This document shows positions 24,542-33,014 of a DNA stretch of 64,000 nt, piece by piece. Made by a program: the position numbers and the translations under genes. The DNA is taken from positions 4,774,001 to 4,838,000 of the forward strand of contig NZ_CP058554.1 in NCBI RefSeq assembly GCF_014109725.1, read 5' to 3'. Under the pieces are notes generated by a model. The model worked only from the letters and a program-made list of their open reading frames with translations. It searched no databases and was not told the origin of the DNA. Within the stretch, counting starts at the first letter, position 1. The number at the start of each line of letters is the position of its first letter. The stretch comes from Comamonas piscis. GTDB taxonomy: Bacteria; Pseudomonadota; Gammaproteobacteria; Burkholderiales; Burkholderiaceae_C.

Positions 24542-25729
24542 ATGGCAAACAGCGATTTTCTGTTCACCTCGGAATCAGTCTCCGAAGGCCATCCCGATAA
24601 AGTAGCCGACCAGATCTCTGATGCGATTTTGGACGCTATTTTCACCCAAGATCCGCACAGCCGCGTGGCAGCCGAGACACTGACCAACACTGGTTTGGTG
24701 GTATTGGCGGGTGAAATCACCACCGGCGCCAACGTGGACTACATCCAGGTGGCCCGCGACACCATCAAGCGCATCGGCTACGACAACACCGACTACGGCA
24801 TCGATTACAAGGGCTGCGCCGTGCTGGTGGCCTATGACAAGCAAAGCCAGGACATCGCCCAGGGCGTGGACAAGGCCAGCGATGACGAGCTGAACACCGG
24901 TGCCGGTGACCAGGGTCTGATGTTTGGCTACGCCTGCGACGAAACCCCCGAGCTGATGCCCGCGCCCATCTATTACGCCCACCGTCTGATGGAGCGCCAG
25001 GCCCAGCTGCGCAAGGATGGCCGTCTGCCTTTCCTGCGCCCGGATGCCAAGAGCCAGGTCACTCTGCGCTATGTCGATGGCAAGCCCCACAGCATCGACA
25101 CCGTGGTGCTGTCTACCCAGCACAGCCCCGACCAGTCGGAGAGCGCTACCAAGATGAAGGCCAGCTTCACCGAAGCCATCATCGAAGAAATCATCAAGCC
25201 GGTGCTGCCATCGGAATGGCTGCAGGACACCAAGTACCTGATCAACCCCACTGGCCGCTTTGTCGTCGGCGGCCCGCAGGGTGACTGTGGCCTCACCGGC
25301 CGCAAAATCATTGTGGACACCTACGGCGGTGCCTGCCCCCACGGCGGCGGTGCCTTCTCCGGCAAGGATCCAACCAAGGTGGACCGCTCTGCCGCTTACG
25401 CCGCCCGCTACGTCGCCAAGAACGTGGTCGCCGCCGGTCTGGCACGCCAGTGCCAGGTGCAGGTAGCCTACGCGATTGGCGTGGCCCGCCCGATGAACAT
25501 CACCGTCTACACCGAAGGCACCGGCGTGATCCCCGATGCCGAGATCGCCAAGCTGGTGGCCGCGCACTTCGACCTGCGCCCCAAGGGCATCATCCAGATG
25601 CTGGACCTGCTGCGCCCGATCTACAGCAAGACGGCAGCTTATGGCCACTTTGGCCGCGAAGAGCCTGAGTTCACGTGGGAGCGAACCGACAAGGCAGCAC
25701 TGTTACGCGCTGCAGCTGGCTTGAAGTAA
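24542..25729 (+). CDS. metK: S-adenosylmethionine synthetase
   Basis: Makes SAM from methionine and ATP; a cytoplasmic tetramer. Landmarks are the N-terminal FTSESVSEGHPDKVADQISD, the signature GAGDQGLMFGYA and the P-loop-like GGGAFSGKDPTKVDRS. 395 residues is the standard length. ATG at 24542 has GAAGGAG at good distance (about 9 bases), whereas the earlier in-frame ATG codons lie inside or ahead of that site. The leader upstream folds so as to cover the Shine-Dalgarno (see 24442-24541). A strong terminator follows. Confidence 0.96.
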   Translation: MANSDFLFTSESVSEGHPDKVADQISDAILDAIFTQDPHSRVAAETLTNTGLVVLAGEITTGANVDYIQVARDTIKRIGYDNTDYGIDYKGCAVLVAYDKQSQDIAQGVDKASDDELNTGAGDQGLMFGYACDETPELMPAPIYYAHRLMERQAQLRKDGRLPFLRPDAKSQVTLRYVDGKPHSIDTVVLSTQHSPDQSESATKMKASFTEAIIEEIIKPVLPSEWLQDTKYLINPTGRFVVGGPQGDCGLTGRKIIVDTYGGACPHGGGAFSGKDPTKVDRSAAYAARYVAKNVVAAGLARQCQVQVAYAIGVARPMNITVYTEGTGVIPDAEIAKLVAAHFDLRPKGIIQMLDLLRPIYSKTAAYGHFGREEPEFTWERTDKAALLRAAAGLK

Positions 25730-25747
25730 ATCTTCCTGTCCGTCTGG

Positions 25748-25779
25748 AATCCGCCTGGAGCAATCCAGGCGGATTTTTT
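25748..25779 (+). terminator. Intrinsic terminator after metK
   Basis: Perfect 12-bp stem AATCCGCCTGGA / TCCAGGCGGATT around the tetraloop GCAA (25760-25763), followed by TTTTT. It starts 18 bases after the metK stop and separates metK from the convergent nrtR gene. Confidence 0.92.
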
Positions 25780-25797
25780 ATTGCGCGATCCTCCACA

Positions 25798-26481
25798 TCA
25801 CAGCCCTCTCGCACTCAGCGCCAGCTGCTGCCTAAATTCCGGCCGAACCCGGTACAGCTGCGCTGGCCGATGCGCGCCACCTGCCTGCATGGCGCCCGGC
25901 ACGGGCTCCAGCATGCCCAGCTCATCCATCTTGCGGCGAAAGCTCACCTTGTTCACAGGCTCGCCCAGAATGCTTTCATAGACCTGCTGCAGTTGTGGCA
26001 AGCTAAAGCTCTCACCCAAAAAATACACCGGCAGCGAGGAGTACTGGCTCTTGCTGCGCACGCGGCCCAGTGCCGCCTGCAGGATCTGCCCATGGTCAAA
26101 CGGCAGTTGGCCGACGGCGCTGACAGGCACAATCTTCAGGCCCGACCTTGGTGCGGGCAGCAGTTGCTGCGGGATCAGCGCGCAGTAGCTGATGGCGACC
26201 GACCAGCCACGCGGATCGCGCGCCGGGCCGCTGAAGGTCGCCAGTTGTTCCAGATAAGCGCCTTCGATCCCCGCCTTGCTGCGCAGCACGCGCGCAGCAC
26301 TGGCCTGGGCATCAGCGTCCTCTTGCGCATGGATATAGCCACCCGGCAAGGCCCAGACCCCAACATACGGTGCACGCTCCCGCTGTAGCAGCACGACGCT
26401 CAGCACGCCCTCCACCAAGGTCAGCACCACCACATCCACGGTGGTCAGCACCTGGGCGTGGGTGGCTTCACTTTGCATCAT
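25798..26481 (-). CDS. nrtR: NrtR-type Nudix-related transcriptional regulator of NAD metabolism
   Basis: NrtR regulators bind ADP-ribose or related NAD metabolites and control NAD synthesis genes. The 227-residue protein has an N-terminal Nudix-like domain whose Nudix box has lost catalytic glutamates: GGYIHAQEDADAQ is followed by AARVLRSKAGIE instead of the REXXEE pattern, as expected for a sensor that no longer hydrolyses. The C-terminal part, around KVSFRRKMDELGMLEPV, fits the winged-helix DNA-binding domain. It is divergent from nicotinamidase, pncB, nadE and nadM genes, exactly the regulon expected. Two ATG codons in tandem stand at the start. Confidence 0.9.
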   Translation of the reverse strand: MMQSEATHAQVLTTVDVVVLTLVEGVLSVVLLQRERAPYVGVWALPGGYIHAQEDADAQASAARVLRSKAGIEGAYLEQLATFSGPARDPRGWSVAISYCALIPQQLLPAPRSGLKIVPVSAVGQLPFDHGQILQAALGRVRSKSQYSSLPVYFLGESFSLPQLQQVYESILGEPVNKVSFRRKMDELGMLEPVPGAMQAGGAHRPAQLYRVRPEFRQQLALSARGL

Positions 26482-26638
26482 TTCTGTACCAAGTAACTTT
26501 CATGGTGGCAGTATGCCTTTGCTGACCTCATTATTCAAATAGCACTGCCACTTCTAACAAGATTTTCCAGCATTCGCTTAAGTTAGTTGCAAAAATATTT
26601 TAACTACGCTAGACTGCAATCCATCGAAGGAGAAAGAC
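26482..26638. promoter_or_regulatory. nrtR / NAD-salvage operon control region
   Basis: A good sigma70 promoter for the plus-strand operon is TTGCAA (26587-26592), 17 bases, TAGACT (26610-26615). It is overlapped by an AT-rich interrupted palindrome, TAGTT...AAAATATTTT...AACTA (26584-26606). Next to nrtR is an imperfect palindrome ACCAaGtAAcTTtCaTGGT (26488-26506). Either is a candidate NrtR operator. A longer inverted repeat pairs GTGGCAGT (26505-26512) with ACTGCCAC (26544-26551). AAGGAG precedes the first gene. I do not recall the NrtR consensus for this family well enough to choose. Confidence 0.5.
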
Positions 26639-27496
26639 ATGCGCCAACGCACACAGCTGCTCATCATCGACCCGCAAAACGACTTTTGCGATCTACCACC
26701 CAACTGGCGCCCGACTAGCGCCGCAGCCACCACCCCTTATGCACCCAGCCTGCCAGTCGCAGGCGCGCATGCCGACATGCAGCGCCTGGCGCAATGGATA
26801 GCGCGCCAAAGCCTGCAGCTGGATGGCATCACCGTCACCCTCGACTCCCACCAGAGCTATGACATTGCCCACCCCGCCTTCTGGGAGCAAGGCGATAGCA
26901 GCCCGGTGCAGCCTTTTACCGCCATCACTGCCGCGCAGCTGCGCGACGGAAGCTTCAGGCCGCGCAACCCGGACGAGCAGGACCGAAGCCTTGCCTACCT
27001 GGATGCGCTGGAAGCCCAGGGCCGCTACACCTTGATGGTCTGGCCGCTGCACTGCGAGATCGGCAGCATCGGCCATGGCGTGCATGCCGATGTGCTGAAC
27101 GCCTGCCGCCAATGGCAAAGCCAGCGCCAGCGCGCAGTCAAGCATGTGTTCAAGGGCATGAACCCCTACACCGAACACTACAGCGCCATCTGCGCCGAGG
27201 TGCCCGATCCGCAGGATGCGGACACCGGCCTCAATACCGCCCTGCTCCAGCAGCTGGCGCAGGCCGATACCCTGGTGATTGCCGGTGAAGCGGGCAGCCA
27301 CTGCGTGCGTGCCACCACCGAGCACATCGTGCAGCACATCGCACCGCTCTGGGGTGCAGAGGATTTCTCGCGCATCGTGCTGTTGACCGATTGCATCAGC
27401 CCCGTCGCCGGCTTTGAAGCGGCACAAGAAACCTTTTTGCAGCAGATGCGCGCCATCGGAGTACGCTGCTGCACCAGCACTGCTTTCAACTTATAA
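26639..27496 (+). CDS. Nicotinamidase-like cysteine hydrolase
   Basis: Predicted isochorismatase-fold cysteine hydrolase, most likely deamidating nicotinamide to nicotinate for NAD salvage. The catalytic triad can be seen: D11 (IIDPQNDF), K172 (HVFKGMNPY) and C222 (GEAGSHCVRAT); D69, H71 and H78 (TLDSHQSYDIAHPAFW) fit the metal site of nicotinamidases. At 285 residues it is longer than E. coli PncA, through an extra segment near residues 20-45 and a longer middle. It is the first gene after the nrtR control region and precedes pncB, which would use its product. Confidence 0.82.
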   Translation: MRQRTQLLIIDPQNDFCDLPPNWRPTSAAATTPYAPSLPVAGAHADMQRLAQWIARQSLQLDGITVTLDSHQSYDIAHPAFWEQGDSSPVQPFTAITAAQLRDGSFRPRNPDEQDRSLAYLDALEAQGRYTLMVWPLHCEIGSIGHGVHADVLNACRQWQSQRQRAVKHVFKGMNPYTEHYSAICAEVPDPQDADTGLNTALLQQLAQADTLVIAGEAGSHCVRATTEHIVQHIAPLWGAEDFSRIVLLTDCISPVAGFEAAQETFLQQMRAIGVRCCTSTAFNL

Positions 27497-27508
27497 ATAT
27501 TTTGCCCA

Positions 27509-27532
27509 CCAGCGCTTGATGAATCAGCGCTG
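27509..27532 (+). other. Intercistronic hairpin between nicotinamidase-like gene and pncB
   Basis: CCAGCGCT (27509-27516) pairs exactly with AGCGCTGG (27525-27532) around TGATGAATC-like loop bases. No T-run follows, so it is more likely to affect RNA stability or partial attenuation than to be a terminator. It lies about 33 bases before the pncB start. Confidence 0.45.
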
Positions 27533-27565
27533 GCAGCTCTCATTGTTGATAGAGAAAGACGCCGC

Positions 27566-28753
27566 ATGCAGCCCATCATCACCAGCCTGCTCGACACCGA
27601 TCTGTACAAATTCACGATGTGGCAGGCCATGCTGCATCGCCATCCCCAGACCCAGTCCACCTACCGCTTTGTCTGCCGCTCGCAGACCGAGTTTCCGCTG
27701 GTAGACCTGCTGGCCGAGGTCCGCGCCGAGATCGATGCGCTGTGCGCGCTCAAGTTCAAGAAGGACGAACTCGACTACCTCGCCAGCCTGCGCTTCATGA
27801 AAAGCGACTTCATCGACTTTTTGCGCATCTTCCAGTTCCAGCGCGATTTCATCGAGGTGGAACCCGATGGCGATGGTTTGCATATCGTCGCCCATGGCCC
27901 CCAGGTGCATGTGATGGGCTTCGAGATTTTTGTGCTCTCCATCGTCAATGAGCTGTACTTCCGCCGCTTTGACCAGGCCAGCGCGCTGACCGAGGGGCGC
28001 AAGCGCCTGGGTGCAAAAATCGTGCGGCTGCAAGAGCTGGCGCAAGAGGCCAAGCACCGCCACCCCTTTGAGCTGTTTGACTTTGGCGTGCGCCGGCGCT
28101 TCTCTGCGCCCTGGCAGCGCGAAGTGGTGCAGGCCTTTGCGACGCAGACGGCGCAATGGTTCAAGGGCACCTCCAATGTGCTGCTGGCCCGCGATTTGAA
28201 CCTGGTGCCCATCGGCACCATGGCCCATGAGTACCTGCAAAGCTACCAGGCCCATGGCGTGCGCCTGCGCGATTTCCAGATTGCCGCGCTGGAGGACTGG
28301 GTGCAAGAGTACCGGGGCGATCTGGGCATTGCGCTGACCGACACCGTGGGCATGGATGCCTTCCTGGCCGATTTCGACATGTACTTCGCCAAGCTGTTTG
28401 ATGGCCTGCGCCATGACTCGGGCGACCCTTATGAATGGGGCGAGAAGGCGCTGGCGCATTACGCCAAGCTGCGCATCAATGCACATGCCAAACGCCTGGT
28501 GTTCTCCGATGGCCTGACCCTGGACACGGCACTGGCGCTCTACCAGCACTTTGCCGATCGCATCCAGTGCGGCTTTGGCATTGGCACCCAGCTGGCCAAT
28601 GACATGGGCCTCAAACAGCTCAACATCGTCATGAAGCTCACCCACGCCAATGGCCAACCGGTGGCCAAGCTCAGCGACAGCCCAGGCAAGACCCTGTGCG
28701 ACGACGAGACCTACCTGGCCTACCTCAAGCAAGTCTTTCACGTCAACCGTTAA
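27566..28753 (+). CDS. pncB: Nicotinate phosphoribosyltransferase
   Basis: Converts nicotinate and PRPP, with ATP, to nicotinate mononucleotide. Family landmarks are the N-terminal LLDTDLYKFTMWQA, the central FGVRRRFS, GTSNVLLARDLNLVPIGTMAHEY and the PRPP/phosphate site KLFDGLRHDSGDPYEWGEKA. 395 residues matches bacterial PncB rather than the longer NadV. GAGAAAG precedes the ATG. It follows the nicotinamidase-like gene by about 70 bases and precedes nadE by 9 bases, giving the pathway order amide to acid to NaMN. Confidence 0.93.
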   Translation: MQPIITSLLDTDLYKFTMWQAMLHRHPQTQSTYRFVCRSQTEFPLVDLLAEVRAEIDALCALKFKKDELDYLASLRFMKSDFIDFLRIFQFQRDFIEVEPDGDGLHIVAHGPQVHVMGFEIFVLSIVNELYFRRFDQASALTEGRKRLGAKIVRLQELAQEAKHRHPFELFDFGVRRRFSAPWQREVVQAFATQTAQWFKGTSNVLLARDLNLVPIGTMAHEYLQSYQAHGVRLRDFQIAALEDWVQEYRGDLGIALTDTVGMDAFLADFDMYFAKLFDGLRHDSGDPYEWGEKALAHYAKLRINAHAKRLVFSDGLTLDTALALYQHFADRIQCGFGIGTQLANDMGLKQLNIVMKLTHANGQPVAKLSDSPGKTLCDDETYLAYLKQVFHVNR

Positions 28754-28762
28754 GGGGCTGCC

Positions 28763-30463
28763 ATGCTCAACATCACCCTGGCCCAGCTGAACCTGACAGT
28801 GGGCGACATGGATGGCAATATCGACCAGATGGTGGCGGCCGCTCGCCAGGCGCAGAACGATGGCGCGCAGCTGGTGGTGTTTGCCGAGCTGTCCCTCACC
28901 GCCTACTACCCGGGCGACCTGCTGGATGAGCCCGATTTTCTTGCCCGGGTCGATGCCGGTATTGCACGGTTGCTGCAAGAGAGCCAGCAACTGCCCGAGT
29001 TGCACTGGGTGCTGGGCGCGCCCACCCGCAGCGCCGGGCCAGGCAAGCGCCTGCACAACAGCCTGCTGGTGCTGCACAACGGTGCCATCCGCCTGCAGTA
29101 CGACAAGCAGCTGCTGCCCACCTACAACATCTTTGACGAGCGCCGCCATTTCGAGCCCGGCCGCGATGTGGCCAAGGTGCTGCGCATCGGCCAGATGCAG
29201 GTGGGCTTTCTGATCTGCGAGGACGGCTGGAACGACAGCGGCTCGGACTACGCCACCAACCCGTTTGAGCGCATGGCCGATGCCGCGCCCGATGTGGTCG
29301 TCAGCATCAATGCCAGCCCCAGCCACCTGGGCAAGCGCGAGGAGCGTCACCAGATCTTCAGCCAGGCTGCCAGCCGCCATGGGCTGCCAATCCTGTATGT
29401 CAACCAGGTGGGCGGCCAGGACCAGATCGTGTTCGATGGCGCATCGTTTGCGGTGCAGCCCGAGCGCGGCATCGTCTGGGAGGCCCCGCGCTTTGTGCAA
29501 ACCATCTACACCCTGGGCTTTGACCAAGGCAATTTTCGCCTGCCCAGCGGCTCCCTGCCAACGGCCCCGGCCGTGCAAGGCCTGCCAACGATGGAGTTCT
29601 ACCGCCAGCAAATCATGCTCGGCCTGCGCGACTATGCACGCCGCTGCGGCTTTAGCCAAGTGGTGGTCGGCAGCTCCGGCGGCATCGATTCCGCACTGAC
29701 CCTGGCGCTGGCGGCTGAGGCGCTGGGCCCCAGCAATGTGGTGGGCATCACCATGCCATCGCACTACTCGTCGAGCGGTTCGGTCGATGACTCGGTGGCG
29801 CTGTGCCGCAACCTCGGCATCACCTTGCACACCCACCCGATTGCCGATCTGGTGCAAGGCTATGCGCAGCAGTTTGAGGCCAGCTTTGGCAGCCCCTTGC
29901 TAGGCCTGCCGCTGGAGAATGTGCAGGCCCGCATTCGCGGCACCATCTTGATGGAGTACAGCAACGCCTTTGGCCACCTGCTGCTGACCACCGGCAACAA
30001 ATCCGAGATCTCCGTGGGCTACTGCACCCTGTATGGCGACACCAATGGCGGCCTGGGCCTGATTGGCGATCTTTACAAAACGGAGGTGTTTGCGCTCTCG
30101 CGCCACATCAATGACTACGCCGGGCGCGAGCGGATCCCTGAAGCCATCATCGACAAGCCGCCGTCGGCCGAACTCGCACCCGACCAAAAGGACGAAGACA
30201 GCCTGCCGCCCTATGCGGTGCTCGACGAGGTCCTCAAGATCCTCATCGAAGGCCAGCGCCTGTCCACGCAAGAGTACGATGCCGCCCGCCTGTTTGTCGA
30301 ACAGCTGACGCAGACCGAGGCTGGCCGGCAATTGGTGGCCAAGGTGCAGCGCATGGTCCACCGCAGTGAGTACAAGCGCCGCCAGGCACCGCCCATCCTG
30401 CGCCTGCGCCCACGCGCCTTTGGCACCGGCCGGCAAATGCCGATTGCAGCCTACTACCCTTGA
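28763..30463 (+). CDS. nadE: Glutamine-dependent NAD+ synthetase
   Basis: Final step of NAD synthesis: amidates deamido-NAD using ammonia taken from glutamine. The N-terminal nitrilase-type glutaminase domain (about residues 1-270) shows the Glu-Lys-Cys triad in VFAELSLTAYYP, YDKQLLPTYNIFDE and FLICEDGW. The C-terminal synthetase domain begins near residue 280 with the ATP loop GSSGGIDSALTLA and has TTGNKSEISVGYCTLYGD. 566 residues is the compact proteobacterial form. It overlaps nothing, but lies 9 bases after pncB and about 60 before nadM. Confidence 0.95.
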   Translation: MLNITLAQLNLTVGDMDGNIDQMVAAARQAQNDGAQLVVFAELSLTAYYPGDLLDEPDFLARVDAGIARLLQESQQLPELHWVLGAPTRSAGPGKRLHNSLLVLHNGAIRLQYDKQLLPTYNIFDERRHFEPGRDVAKVLRIGQMQVGFLICEDGWNDSGSDYATNPFERMADAAPDVVVSINASPSHLGKREERHQIFSQAASRHGLPILYVNQVGGQDQIVFDGASFAVQPERGIVWEAPRFVQTIYTLGFDQGNFRLPSGSLPTAPAVQGLPTMEFYRQQIMLGLRDYARRCGFSQVVVGSSGGIDSALTLALAAEALGPSNVVGITMPSHYSSSGSVDDSVALCRNLGITLHTHPIADLVQGYAQQFEASFGSPLLGLPLENVQARIRGTILMEYSNAFGHLLLTTGNKSEISVGYCTLYGDTNGGLGLIGDLYKTEVFALSRHINDYAGRERIPEAIIDKPPSAELAPDQKDEDSLPPYAVLDEVLKILIEGQRLSTQEYDAARLFVEQLTQTEAGRQLVAKVQRMVHRSEYKRRQAPPILRLRPRAFGTGRQMPIAAYYP

Positions 30464-30524
30464 GCGCAGCTCCACAGCGCATAATCCCAAGCCAGCAGAC
30501 CCGCTGGCACCCAGATACCGAGAC

Positions 30525-31577
30525 ATGACCGCAGCTACCGAGCACTATGACCTGGCCGTCCTGATTGGCCGCTTTCAGCCGCCGCACCTGGGCCACCTGG
30601 CCTTGCTGCAGCAGGCGCTTGCCCGCGCCAGCAAGGTGGTGGTGGTGCTGGGGTCCGCCCTGCAGGCGCGCAGCCCCAAGAACCCCTTTACCTGGCAAGA
30701 ACGTGCGCAGATGTTTGCCGCAGCGCTCAGCCCGGCCGATGCGGCGCGCCTGGTGTTTGTGCCCATCCGCGATTACTACGACGAACCGCGCTGGGTCACC
30801 GCCGTGCGCGAAGCCGTCACCAGCCACAGCAAGCCGGGCGCTCGCATTGGCCTGGTGGGCCACTTCAAGGATGACAGCAGCAGCTACCTGGCCCACTTCC
30901 CCGGCTGGGAGCTGGTGAGCCTGCCACGCCAGAACAGCATCGATGCCACCCCTATTCGCGACGCCTACTTTGGCTTGTCAGGTGATGGTTCTGCCGATGG
31001 CCTGGCCGCTCTTGCAGACATGCTGCCGGCCAGTTCATTGCAGTTTCTGCAGCAGTTCCGCACCACCTCGGAATACGCCGCACTGCAAACCGAGTGGCAG
31101 ATGCTGCGCCGCTACCAGGCCTCCTGGGCGGCAGCGCCCTACCCGCCGGTCTTTGTCACCGTCGATGCACTGCTGCGCTGCGGAAACGAGGTGCTGCTGA
31201 TCCGCCGAGGCCATGCGCCGGGCCAAGGTCTGCTGGCGCTGCCCGGCGGCTTTGTGGAGCCGCGCGACAACCTCTGGCAATCCTGCCTGCGCGAGCTGCA
31301 GGAGGAAACCCATTGCGCGCTGGAAGAACCCCAGCTCCAGGCCGCCCTGCAGTCGGTCACCGTGTTCGACCACCCCGACCGCAGCCAACGCGGCCGCACC
31401 ATCACCCACGTCCACTATTTCGATCTGCAGCGCAGCCCCAAGCCGGCGGTACGTGCCGACGACGATGCGGCAGAAGCCTTCTGGCTCAGCATCGACGCCA
31501 TCCGGGCGCGCGAGGCGGAGTTTTTTGAGGACCATTTCCAGATCGTGCAGAAAGTACTGGCGGGCAACGCACAATAG
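30525..31577 (+). CDS. Bifunctional NMN adenylyltransferase / Nudix hydrolase (NadM-Nudix)
   Basis: Fusion of a NadM-type nucleotidyltransferase and a Nudix hydrolase. The N-terminal half has GRFQPPHLGHLALLQ (15-29) with the HxGH motif and the C-terminal NTase signature IDATPIRDAYF. The Nudix half (from about residue 205) has the box GGFVEPRDNLWQSCLRELQEE, with REXXEE intact and Asp in place of the usual first Glu. The enzyme probably adenylates NMN and hydrolyses ADP-ribose or similar. The upstream open frame overlaps nadE, but ATG at 30525 gives the proper N-terminus and 350 residues. Its Nudix partner role mirrors the sensor domain of NrtR at the same locus. Confidence 0.88.
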   Translation: MTAATEHYDLAVLIGRFQPPHLGHLALLQQALARASKVVVVLGSALQARSPKNPFTWQERAQMFAAALSPADAARLVFVPIRDYYDEPRWVTAVREAVTSHSKPGARIGLVGHFKDDSSSYLAHFPGWELVSLPRQNSIDATPIRDAYFGLSGDGSADGLAALADMLPASSLQFLQQFRTTSEYAALQTEWQMLRRYQASWAAAPYPPVFVTVDALLRCGNEVLLIRRGHAPGQGLLALPGGFVEPRDNLWQSCLRELQEETHCALEEPQLQAALQSVTVFDHPDRSQRGRTITHVHYFDLQRSPKPAVRADDDAAEAFWLSIDAIRAREAEFFEDHFQIVQKVLAGNAQ

Positions 31578-31582
31578 CGCCC

Positions 31583-33010
31583 ATGCAAGCTTTCGTCTCC
31601 AACCGCCATGGCGCCCGCTGGCCCTGGCTGCTTATCGCAGTGCTGCTGCTGCTGGGCATCAGCCGTTTTGTAGCGTTCAGCACGCATGCGCCCGTTCTGG
31701 GCTACCCCAATAACTTCGATTTTCTGCGTACTTCCGGCTGCGTCGGCATCTGGAACTTTGACGCCCAGTCCGAAGCCTTCCACAGCCCTGCACCCGATCG
31801 GGTGGTTGGGCAGCTGCACTACAACGACGAGCGGCTCTGGCAGTTCTGCAATCCCACGGCCGAGACCCTCTACCTGAGCGCGCTCAAACTGGGCCACAGC
31901 GTGGGCGACACCTTCCCCATCCAGCACCTGGCCTACGCCAAACTGGCCATCCTGCTGCTGGCCTATGCCGCGCTGATGTGGGCCCTGCGCAGCATGCGCC
32001 TGCGCCTGTTTCTCAGTGCCTGCTTTGTCCTGCTGTGGTGGGACATGAGCACCTTGCTGTACTTCCAGTCGCTCTACCCCGTCTTTAGCAGCCTGTTCTT
32101 CTCTTTGTTTGTCGTCATCGCACTGCTGGCCTGCCGCATGGATGCTTTCTCGCGCAGCCCCTGGGCCTCGCTGCTATTGGCGGTGTTGACCTTCATGCTC
32201 GGCTTCTCCAACCAGCAGTACTTTTACCTAGCCATCGCGCTGACTGCCCTGTTCCTGCTGTTCAATGGCAAGCGCTACCGCCTGCACAGCGCTGCGATGT
32301 TGTGCGCCATGGTCGTCGCCAGCCTCTGCCATAGCCATCTGCGCCCGGCACAAAGCCAAGAGTTCTATGCCGGCATCGACCGTGTCAACCGCATCGATAC
32401 CATCTTCTATGGCGTGCTGATGCAGTCCAGCGATCCGCAAGAGGCAGCAGTCAGTCTGGGGTTGCGCCCCGAATGCGCACAAATGGCCGGCATCAATGCC
32501 CATATGTTCAACCATGGCCTCAAAGAGAATATTTGCCCCGAGGTTGCCAGCATCAGCCGCCTGAAGTTGCTGAACCTGGCAGCCAAACAGCCTGCCACCA
32601 TCGCCAAGACACTGGTCGCTGGCCTGGAAGCTTACAAGCCGGTCTATGGATTTTTCCCGCAGCTCTACCCTTATCATGCCAGCGAGCTGTCTCCAGGCAT
32701 GTATGCCAGCTCGCCATCGTCCATCATCGTGAGCGTGCCTCGGGGGCTGTACTTAAGCATGGTCGCTGCCATGGCCTTGCTGGCTGCAGCGGCATTTGTC
32801 TATGCGCTCCTGCCCCGAGGGCGCCAATGCCTCTGGGCTCATGCCATATGGTTAGGCGGCATGCTGTGTTTCTACAGCATCTTCAGCTCGGTTTTTGGCG
32901 ATGGTCTGCTGGAGGTCGAGCGCCACGCGGCCGTCTTCCTGCCGGGTTTCATCCTGCTATGGCTAGGCGCCTTCTTTGGCGTGATGGAACGCCTGCGTGC
33001 GGCACGGTAG
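31583..33010 (+). CDS. Polytopic membrane protein of unknown function (possible GT-C-like glycosyltransferase)
   Basis: 475 residues with about ten hydrophobic helices. After the first helix comes a large extracytoplasmic loop (about 38-105) containing YPNNFDFLRTSG and paired cysteines; another large loop near residues 245-375 includes cysteines and FNHGLKENICPE. This arrangement, a first-loop acidic site and many helices, resembles GT-C glycosyltransferases, but I recognise no named family. It starts 5 bases after the nadM stop and is followed 4 bases later by a DPPR-synthase-like gene and then a PAP2 gene, so a polyprenyl-phosphate sugar donor is a reasonable guess. Function is not established. 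Confidence 0.6.
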   Translation: MQAFVSNRHGARWPWLLIAVLLLLGISRFVAFSTHAPVLGYPNNFDFLRTSGCVGIWNFDAQSEAFHSPAPDRVVGQLHYNDERLWQFCNPTAETLYLSALKLGHSVGDTFPIQHLAYAKLAILLLAYAALMWALRSMRLRLFLSACFVLLWWDMSTLLYFQSLYPVFSSLFFSLFVVIALLACRMDAFSRSPWASLLLAVLTFMLGFSNQQYFYLAIALTALFLLFNGKRYRLHSAAMLCAMVVASLCHSHLRPAQSQEFYAGIDRVNRIDTIFYGVLMQSSDPQEAAVSLGLRPECAQMAGINAHMFNHGLKENICPEVASISRLKLLNLAAKQPATIAKTLVAGLEAYKPVYGFFPQLYPYHASELSPGMYASSPSSIIVSVPRGLYLSMVAAMALLAAAAFVYALLPRGRQCLWAHAIWLGGMLCFYSIFSSVFGDGLLEVERHAAVFLPGFILLWLGAFFGVMERLRAAR

Positions 33011-33014
33011 CGCC

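Noticed and set aside
27524..29857. 777-codon minus-strand open frame opposite pncB and nadE
   Set aside because: Shadow of two enzymes with intact active-site motifs; no recognisable domain.
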